Of a stretch of DNA of 25,905 bases, positions 24,398-25,905 are shown one piece after another (position 1 is the stretch's first letter; each line of letters opens with the position of its first letter). The DNA lies in NCBI GenBank assembly GCA_900544385.1, contig UQVD01000017.1, forward strand, positions 1-25,905, given 5' to 3'. A program made the translations under genes and the position numbers. The notes beneath the pieces are model-generated. The model was not told the origin of the DNA. It saw nothing but the letters and a program-made list of their open reading frames with translations, and made no database searches. The DNA is from an uncultured Collinsella sp. (lineage in GTDB: Bacteria > Actinomycetota > Coriobacteriia > Coriobacteriales > Coriobacteriaceae).

Positions 24398-25801
24398 TTA
24401 GGCCGAGGGGAAGGCTTTGGTGAGACCGGCGCGCGTTTGCGTGTCGGTCTTTTTGTAGATGGAGCTCAGGTGGCGCTGTACCATGCGCATCGAGATGCCG
24501 AGCTCCTCGGCGATCTGCTTGAGCGGGCGTTCATCCTGGGTCACGGTTATGAGCACGTCGACTTCGCGTGGGGTGAGAGCGTGGTTGGCGATGAAGGCCT
24601 GGCGTTGCTCCTCGATGGTGGGGGCGGCGAGTGCTTCTTCTGCCAGCTGCTCGCGCTCGCGCTCCTGCTCGGTTTGGGGCAGGCGGAACAGGCCCGCAGC
24701 TACAAACGCCACACTTGCCGCCACAAGCAGCATGAGCGCGCCGATCATGATGATGGCGACATTGCCCGAGGTCACAAGTGCCAGCGAGATGCCCGACGTA
24801 GTGAACGCGCACACGTTGTTGGCTGCGCGGCCCATGCCAGCCCACAGTGCGGGCGTATGCATGCGCGGTGCCAGCTGTGTAAAGGTGGCAGTAAAGAACG
24901 TGACAAAAAAGCCCGAGCTCAGGTAAAAGACGACAAGGCCCAGGTTGGGATCGGCGCCGGCTTCCACAGCCAAGATCGAGATGGTGGAAAGTACCGTGAC
25001 GCCGAGCATGATGAGGCCCATGTAGCGACGCTCGGCAAGATCAAAGACGATACCGGCGACGAGACCGCTCGCCGCCAAAAAGAGGCGCGGCCAGGTCTGT
25101 ACGGCGATGGTGCCGTGGGCGTTGGAGAACGTGACGACGTTATCGAGCGTCGAGAACAGGCAGGCGAGAATCATGACGAGCGCGATACTCCAGCACGCCT
25201 GCTTGGCGAGGGCGTGCGAGGGCTCGGCAAAGGGATTGATGGTGGGACTGGGGCCCTCGTTTGCCGCTTGGGTAGTGGCGCTGAGGGCGGAGATGGCGAT
25301 AGTCGCTGCGCCAAGGACGATGAGCTCTGCGATACCGCCGCAATTGAGCAGGTTGATGGCGAACTGCATCAGGATGCCCGCGGCATAGGCTGCCCCCGCA
25401 CCGGTGGCAAGCTTGGGGTCATCCTGGAATGCCAGCGAAAAGGCGTGGTGAGTGGCGGCGCCCAGCAGGCCGAGCCCGAGGAATGCGAGGCATCCCAGAA
25501 TCTCGAGCGCAAGCGGGCTCGTGGGGGACTGAATCTGAGTCAACCCCAAGATGGCGATGGGGACGGCGGCACTGACAACTGCCTGAGGCTGGCCTTTGTG
25601 CTGCGCGTGCTCAAGCAACGGAGCGTACCCGATAAAGCCGAGCACGCTCGCGCCCAGAATAAAGCCCTGTGCGAGCACAACGCGCTCGGCGCCGGCGAGT
25701 AGCCCGATATTGATATCGAAGCGAAACTCGGCGGCAAGGAAGGCGAAGGTGAAGAGCGCGAGCGCCAGAAGCGCGTTGATTTTAGGCTTGCTCAGGTTCA
25801 A
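24398..25801 (-). CDS. LuxR-type regulator with N-terminal multi-pass membrane domain
   Basis: Membrane-bound transcription regulator of a kind common in Coriobacteriia. The 467 residues have a long hydrophobic N-terminal part (about 1-375) with roughly ten to twelve transmembrane segments resembling a transporter fold, a charged linker (EREREQLAEEALAA) and a C-terminal LuxR helix-turn-helix: LTPREVDVLITVTQ, PLKQIAEELGISMRMVQRHL and SIYKKTDTQTRAGL. No receiver domain or phosphorylation site is seen, so it likely senses a ligand or membrane state directly. I chose TTG at 25801 because AAAGGA lies at correct spacing and no ATG occurs before the middle of the membrane domain. Its target and ligand are unknown; it is convergent with the kinase-like gene. 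Upstream DNA is cut off by adapter at 25864. Confidence 0.9.
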   Translation of the reverse strand: MNLSKPKINALLALALFTFAFLAAEFRFDINIGLLAGAERVVLAQGFILGASVLGFIGYAPLLEHAQHKGQPQAVVSAAVPIAILGLTQIQSPTSPLALEILGCLAFLGLGLLGAATHHAFSLAFQDDPKLATGAGAAYAAGILMQFAINLLNCGGIAELIVLGAATIAISALSATTQAANEGPSPTINPFAEPSHALAKQACWSIALVMILACLFSTLDNVVTFSNAHGTIAVQTWPRLFLAASGLVAGIVFDLAERRYMGLIMLGVTVLSTISILAVEAGADPNLGLVVFYLSSGFFVTFFTATFTQLAPRMHTPALWAGMGRAANNVCAFTTSGISLALVTSGNVAIIMIGALMLLVAASVAFVAAGLFRLPQTEQEREREQLAEEALAAPTIEEQRQAFIANHALTPREVDVLITVTQDERPLKQIAEELGISMRMVQRHLSSIYKKTDTQTRAGLTKAFPSA

Positions 25802-25838
25802 GAACGGTCCTTTGGGTGGACGAATGATTGTGTCCTCG

Positions 25839-25844
25839 ATTGTA
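25839..25844 (-). promoter_or_regulatory. Putative -10 box of the luxR-type gene
   Basis: TACAAT on the minus strand, about 38 bases before the TTG start. A -35 at 17-bp spacing would fall at 25862-25867, across the junction with adapter sequence, so it cannot be judged. Confidence 0.4.
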
Positions 25845-25863
25845 GACCATGACGGTAGGGGGC

Positions 25864-25905
25864 CTGTCTCTTATACACATCTGACGCTGCCGACGATATG
25901 CAGTG
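25864..25905. other. Nextera sequencing adapter, index and P5 base (not genomic)
   Basis: 25864-25882 is CTGTCTCTTATACACATCT, the 19-base Tn5 mosaic end; 25883-25896 (GACGCTGCCGACGA) is the Nextera read-1 adapter, reverse complemented; 25897-25904 (TATGCAGT) is the reverse complement of ACTGCATA, which I recall as the S5-series i5 index 506; the last G is the first base of the P5-side sequence. The join to real sequence is between 25863 and 25864. This is untrimmed library sequence at a contig end. Confidence 0.97.

Noticed and set aside
24290..25702. 470-residue plus-strand open frame opposite the luxR-type gene
   Set aside because: It reads through the bidirectional terminator at 24354-24395 and shows only charged low-complexity sequence.

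Overview
The window reads as a high-GC Gram-positive chromosome segment from the class Coriobacteriia, most likely a gut Collinsella or close relative. This is inferred from gene content: a LuxR-type regulator fused to a long multi-pass membrane domain, a CmpB-type membrane protein, a class B sortase, several mannose-family PTS genes, and recurrent TACAAT-like -10 boxes. I ran no database search. The last 42 bases (25864-25905) are not genomic. They are a Nextera transposon end, adapter, i5 index and first P5 base, so genuine sequence stops at about 25863.

Region 1 (1-4966): carA and carB, the two subunits of carbamoyl-phosphate synthase, behind a leader that carries a PyrR-type RNA binding loop ending at the carA Shine-Dalgarno. 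Region 2 (about 4980-10530): an accessory block with visibly lower GC and different codon use. It holds a mannose-family PTS (EIIB, EIIC, EIID, no EIIA), a convergent GntR/UTRA repressor, a divergent HSL-type esterase and a RelBE/ParE-type toxin-antitoxin pair. A 38-bp perfect palindrome lies in front of the PTS operon. The block is bracketed by two long hairpins in opposite orientation that share a conserved central loop but have unrelated, self-complementary arms.

Region 3 (10550-14106): purE, a class B sortase, a divergent MoaE-like protein and, on the minus strand, a CmpB-family membrane protein. Region 4 (14177-17920): purF, purM and purN, which with purE cover several steps of IMP synthesis; purM and purN overlap. 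Region 5 (17925-20540): an orphan fructose/mannitol-type PTS EIIA, a membrane-anchored SurA/PPIC foldase and a GatB/YqeY-domain protein, separated by GGGGAC-type REP-like palindromes.

Region 6 (20605-24395): a polar amino acid ABC transporter (ATPase, Tat-type lipoprotein binding protein, two permeases) followed by a cytidylate-kinase-like protein, closed by a bidirectional terminator. Region 7 (24398-25863): the membrane LuxR regulator on the minus strand, with its promoter cut by the adapter.

The core theme is nucleotide precursor supply: carbamoyl phosphate for pyrimidines and arginine, plus purine steps. Glutamine is a substrate for both CarA and PurF, and the ABC transporter may import glutamine, glutamate or a related amino acid. 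The accessory block looks like a horizontally acquired carbohydrate module. The least explained features are the paired conserved-loop hairpins (4981-5065 and 10444-10531) and the 38-bp palindrome at 5152-5189. I saw no rRNA, tRNA, CRISPR array or intact insertion sequence.
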